NCBI GenBank assembly: GCA_946479475.1
Contig: CAMLGG010000234.1
Span: 1-8,214 of the forward strand
Reading direction: 5' to 3'
Source: an uncultured Ideonella sp.
GTDB lineage: Bacteria; Pseudomonadota; Gammaproteobacteria; Burkholderiales; Burkholderiaceae
DNA: 8,214 bases
Shown: piece by piece, positions 6,801-8,214 of the stretch
Layout of the letters: the number at the start of each line of letters is the position of its first letter
Numbering within the stretch: the stretch's first letter is position 1
Notes under the pieces: model-generated
Databases searched by the model: none
What the model was told of the DNA's origin: nothing
What the model saw: only the letters and a program-made list of their open reading frames with translations
Position numbers and translations under genes: made by a program

Positions 6801-8214
6801 GCTGCCGGGCGCGGACCGAAACGGCACGCGGGGCTGGCGGGTGCGCCACACCCAGGGAGCCAGCGAGTTCATGCACGAGCGGGGCGACCTGCAGGTCACG
6901 GCCACCATCGCGGTCGATCCGCACGAGGCGGTGAAGTGCGTGCGCGTGCGCCTGCACCACCGCTCGCCGCACCCGAGGCACCTGCGCCTGATGGGCTGCG
7001 TCGAGTGGGTGATGGGCGCCCACCGCCGCGAACGCATGACCCTGGCCACCGAGTACGTGGGGGAACTGCAGGCGGTGCTGGCGCGCCAGCTCGAGCACCA
7101 GGGCGGCTTCGGCGAAGGCACGGCCTTCCTGGCCCTGGCCGGCGCCAGGGTGACCGCCTGGACCTGCGCCCGCAGCGAGTTCTTCGATGCCCAGGGCGGC
7201 TTCCGCCCGCCGCACGAGCTGGCCGGCGCGGCCGGCTTCGGGCTGGATCCCTGCGGCGCGCTCCAGTCCTCGATCGAGCTGCCCGCCGGGCAGGCCTTCG
7301 AAGCCTGCTGGCTGCTGGGCTATGCGTCCGGACGGGAAGCTTCGCTTTCGCTCCTGCGCCGCCTGCAGGAGCCGGGCGTCGCCGCGTCCATCGCCGAGCG
7401 GGCCCTCGCCGCGTGGGACGAGCGATTGGCCAAGGTGGTGGTGCACACGCCCGACCCGCTGTTCGATGCGATGGTCAACCGCTGGTGGCCGTACCAGACG
7501 GTCGCCTGCCGGCTCTGGGCCCGCGCGGCCTTCTACCAGGCCGGCGGCGCCTTCGGCTATCGCGACCAGCTGCAGGACGCGATGGCGCTCGCCTGGACCG
7601 ACCCGGCGACCCTGCGCTCGCAGATCCTTCTGCACGCCACGCGCCAGTACCCCGAGGGCGACGTCCAGCACTGGTGGCATGCCCCGACCGGCGCGGGCGT
7701 GCGCACGCGCTTCAGCGACGACCTGCTGTGGCTGCCCTATGCCCTGCAGCACTACCTGGACTGCACCGCGGACGAGGCGGTGCTCGACGAGGAACGGCCC
7801 TTCCTCGAAGGCGCCGAAGTGCCGGACGGGCGGGAGGATGCCTACTACGTGCCGACGACCGGCGGGACGAGCGCGACGCTGTACGAGCATGCCGCCCGCG
7901 CCATCGACCGCGGGCTGCGCCTCGGCGCGCACGGCCTGCCGCTGATGGGCACGGGCGACTGGACCGTCGGCATGAACCGGGTGGGCCACGAAGGGCACGG
8001 CGTGTCGGTCTGGCTGGGCTGGTTCCTGCTCGCCATCCTGCCGGCCTGGGAGATCCTCGCCGGCCGGCGCGGCGACCCGGCACGCGCGACGCGCTGGGCC
8101 TCCCAGCGCGAGGCCCTCGAACAGTCCATGCAATCGCAGGCCTGGGACGGCCGCTGGTACCGGCGCGCCTTCTTCGACAACGGCCACCCCCTCGGCTCGC
8201 GCGCCAATGCCGAG
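832..8214 (+). CDS. ndvB: Cyclic beta-1,2-glucan synthase (NdvB/ChvB/Cgs family), 3' end outside the window
   Basis: The frame encodes 2461 residues without a stop; the family is usually about 2800-2900 long, so roughly 350-400 C-terminal residues are missing. In the family this inner-membrane enzyme polymerises glucose from UDP-glucose into beta-1,2 chains, trims them and closes the ring for export to the periplasm. Domains in order: cytosolic N-terminus with PAAEWLLDNFH and RVYGIAWAFVAHTDS (about 90-150); helices at about 407-426 and 429-450; GT84 at about 455-800; four helices between about 805 and 975, six in total; GH189-type cyclisation domain at about 985-1400; beta-sandwich modules at about 1430-1690 and 1915-2170; GH94 catalytic domain from about 2205. 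GT84 motifs are complete. The odd part is GH94, where GDWND is replaced by GDWTV (2375-2379). The start is fixed by AAGGAG. Family identity is certain; ring product and exact linkage are inferred. Confidence 0.96.
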   Translation, partial: MNAPLRREAQLFLSPRAGRLPPAVRSVLFGLDRFHQHGVSLAEAQPVERRRSWRRRVRTPHFFPRLEANVKVLERTRTYLEVLDREGESLSPAAEWLLDNFHLIEAQLPEVRSGMPRSYYAELPKLRQAPLVGLPRVYGIAWAFVAHTDSSFDAGLLARFLQGYQEVDVLTLGELWALPATLRVVLMENLARLADSVATTKAALEAATWCCDRGSRLKMERLDQLYASAEQRGVGPVFLAQMVQRRRIATPEETPHWLGWLDAKVPDAESLLAEAQAAQAADNVSVSNAVTALRRISHFEWMELVRAESPVLRCLAGVPAFLLDSEFTRDASTHEIERLARRLRKTELDIAQRVAALCLAPGTPPDAGPAHWTIGAGRAALLAELGVDAQAQARTPADLWRRWRTSLYAGSLGLGAVGLLAWLATARGAAGWVAGVALLLMALPALECVVAVVHRMLAESVRIQRLPRLALEEGLQAEHATLVAVPCMLVSPAGVQALVRRLELHHLANPEAHTVFALLSDWADAPAATAPGDGELLAAACEAIERLGARHPGPDGGPRFLLLHRERSWCEGEKAWMGWERKRGKLEQLLQLLADGPPSPFVDLGPISRPPQGVRYAVVLDSDTELPAGSLREMVAIASHPLNQPRIDEATRRVVAGYGILQPRVASPYPAPGEATAFGWIFGGPWGTDAYNGGCSEIYQDVFGEGSFYGKGLFDVRAVHQVLQGRVVPGRLLSHDLFEGLWARCAYLSDVVVLESHPMHPDVAASRTHRWTRGDWQLLAFMGAVLKGGVGGLNVWKVLDNLRRSVLAPACVALLWWSFVTGAVAPAVAAALVLAAHTLGPLIGALAGFAPGRFHVAWRHLLREAGRDLARALAGALWQTATLMHSALLHLDAIGRALWRMVVSRQGLLEWTTAAQAQAQAQLDWSGFWRRHARTSLAAVAWTLAGWAVPGAAHGWLLAFGILWLLTPAWLWASARPLSRSRQPALQQEDRRYLAGLARDTWRYFEQHVTVEDHHLPPDNLQVEPRPMLAHRTSPTNIGLYLLGALCARRLGFIDAAELGRRLDETFASLDRLDRHRGHFFNWIDTLGLAALPPHYVSTVDSGNLAACLWALGQACREIAQGDGQPDEWQERARRADAYVEAMEFGFLYDRRRRLFHIGYRLEDGALDPAYYDLLASEARLTSFVAIAKGDVPRRHWEALGRPFLAFGGQPALRSWSGSMFEYLMPALLMDEPAGGLLRRVAGAAVLAQRHFGREHGVPWGVSECAYFAQDHTLAFQYSPFGVPSLALRRTPVEDRVIAPYATVLASLVDAPAAVRNLRRIEALGGRGELGFIEALDFTRPRGGGTQEPQRVAAFMAHHQGMSLAALTDVLCEGAPRGWFGRAGPVAAHASLLHERMPREVVLQEPIQPRTPHAAGEGDAVVAVREFDLAEPRTWLPTQWLSNGRYGVSLRPNGAGSSGWRGRAISRSRDDALRDAYGTWLLVRLAGEPAFHSLTEAPHPRPRTHYRARFFNDHVEFQCDNDDFEAQVSVWVGSDDDIEFRRVSLHNRRDEPLVLELMSYFEVALAPPAADEAHPAFSNLFVKAHADDPRGLLLERRPRLEGEPVVWAAHFLGACDLEPDEVLPCCNREQLLPRGGGWAYLRPARPAVIAGGLLDTGLDPAASIGLRLTLPPRARVSATFATAAAHDSDTLLGLMDEYRQEIHLQSARTMAAALARIRHRELGMDAADLHAAQDLASLMVMGRGRRRPAPGLALDRRALWRFGLSGERPLVLVHVNGLQGVGAIRALMAAQRLWEIAGLATDLVILDGEPASYLMPLHSRLVGLRNSLAVGHHEQPERGSVQLLREAEVSPAELGALQACARIEIVADGRSLSRLLPKALPRAGVALRTAPRPSGREAVAPDAWAPSHFDGDGRGFTIDLDAGHLTPRPWANVLANPQFGCLVTESGGGFSWALNSRMNQLTPWSNDALLDPPGEHWLVIDADDGSVFGALPGADRNGTRGWRVRHTQGASEFMHERGDLQVTATIAVDPHEAVKCVRVRLHHRSPHPRHLRLMGCVEWVMGAHRRERMTLATEYVGELQAVLARQLEHQGGFGEGTAFLALAGARVTAWTCARSEFFDAQGGFRPPHELAGAAGFGLDPCGALQSSIELPAGQAFEACWLLGYASGREASLSLLRRLQEPGVAASIAERALAAWDERLAKVVVHTPDPLFDAMVNRWWPYQTVACRLWARAAFYQAGGAFGYRDQLQDAMALAWTDPATLRSQILLHATRQYPEGDVQHWWHAPTGAGVRTRFSDDLLWLPYALQHYLDCTADEAVLDEERPFLEGAEVPDGREDAYYVPTTGGTSATLYEHAARAIDRGLRLGAHGLPLMGTGDWTVGMNRVGHEGHGVSVWLGWFLLAILPAWEILAGRRGDPARATRWASQREALEQSMQSQAWDGRWYRRAFFDNGHPLGSRANAE
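2194..3231 (+). other. GT84 glycosyltransferase domain of the synthase
   Basis: This covers roughly residues 455-800, between the second and third membrane helices. Visible landmarks are WERKRGKLEQLLQLL, the metal/UDP-binding VLDSDTELP (D621, D623; DADT is more usual), YGILQPRV, FGEGSFYGKGLFDV (703-716), LSHDLFEG with the probable catalytic base D736, and HRWTRGDWQL (769-778), the equivalent of the acceptor-binding (Q/R)xxRW motif of processive glycosyltransferases. All expected catalytic elements are present, so chain synthesis should work. Domain limits are approximate. Confidence 0.88.
3574..3597 (+). repeat. Short tandem hexamer run coding for (Ala-Gln)4
   Basis: Four copies of GCGCAG, the second with GCC in place of GCG, encode A915-Q922, just after LLEWTTA in the stretch between the fourth and fifth membrane helices of the synthase. 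It is a small in-frame repeat that could vary in copy number by slippage without breaking the frame. Confidence 0.6.
3784..5031 (+). other. GH189-type (glycoamylase-like, GH144-related) cyclisation domain
   Basis: This covers about residues 985-1400, directly after the last membrane helix. Landmarks are HRTSPTNIGLYLL, HYVSTVDSGNLA, YYDLLASEARLTS, RSWSGSMFEYLMP, VPWGVSECAYF, QYSPFGVPSL, FIEALDF and FMAHHQGMSL. In studied cyclic glucan synthases this domain performs the transglycosylation that closes the ring. The conserved glutamates E1178 (SEARL) and E1264 (WGVSE) are the probable catalytic pair; this assignment comes from memory of the family and was not aligned. One unusual residue is I1084, in FNWIDT, where the family usually has FNWYDT. 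Confidence 0.82.
7444..8214 (+). other. GH94 phosphorylase catalytic domain with altered general-acid motif, partial
   Basis: This covers about residue 2205 to the window edge. Conserved elements are YQTVACRLWARAAFYQ, GGAFGYRDQLQD (R2244, D2245, Q2248, D2249), EGDVQHWWH (2275-2283), RTRFSDDLLWLPY and WDGRWYRRAFFDNG. In cellobiose and chitobiose phosphorylases the Asp of the WND motif is the general acid. Here the motif reads GDWTVGMN, with T2378 and V2379 in place of Asn and Asp, and the following GESVW reads GVSVW (V2391). The phosphate-binding region lies beyond the window. The fold should be kept, but normal phosphorolysis is doubtful. Confidence 0.82.

Noticed and set aside
2533..8187. 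Very long antisense open frame of 1884 codons opposite the synthase gene
   Set aside because: Its codons line up with those of the synthase, so an antisense stop needs a TTA, CTA or TCA sense codon, all rare at this GC content. The translation is low-complexity (Gly, Arg, Ala, Gln, Val) with no recognisable domain, while the sense frame is a clear NdvB protein.

Overview
The window is very GC-rich, with codons almost always ending in G or C. Together with the gene content, this suggests a high-GC proteobacterium. Burkholderiales or a related beta/gammaproteobacterium is a plausible guess, but no taxonomic marker is present.

Layout: (1) Bases 1-61 hold the last 19 codons of a plus-strand gene whose tail resembles the end of a GGDEF (diguanylate cyclase) domain. 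(2) Bases 104-637, minus strand, encode a complete 177-residue protein with two CBS domains, converging on the first gene. (3) Bases 638-831 are a divergent intergenic region with a Shine-Dalgarno site at each end and a nested pair of inverted repeats in the middle. (4) From a GTG at 832 to the right edge runs one uninterrupted frame of 2461 codons. It encodes a cyclic beta-1,2-glucan synthase of the NdvB/ChvB/Cgs family and is cut by the window end before its stop.

The synthase carries the whole family architecture: an N-terminal cytosolic region, a pair of membrane helices, a GT84 glycosyltransferase domain, four more membrane helices, a GH189-type (glycoamylase-like) cyclisation domain, two beta-sandwich modules and the start of a GH94 phosphorylase domain. 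In the family, UDP-glucose is polymerised at the inner membrane, the phosphorylase trims the chain to set ring size, and the middle domain closes the ring. The glucan is then exported to the periplasm, where it serves in osmoadaptation and host interaction.

The point most worth a second look is in the GH94 domain. The near-universal GDWND motif, whose last Asp is the general acid of GH94 phosphorylases, reads GDWTV here, and a nearby GESVW reads GVSVW. The rest of the domain is intact and in frame. This predicts a synthase with a lost or altered chain-length-control activity, unless the bases are sequencing errors. I see no wholly new system, RNA gene, mobile element or CRISPR array. The very long open frames antisense to, and in the third frame of, the synthase are by-products of GC-rich codon usage.
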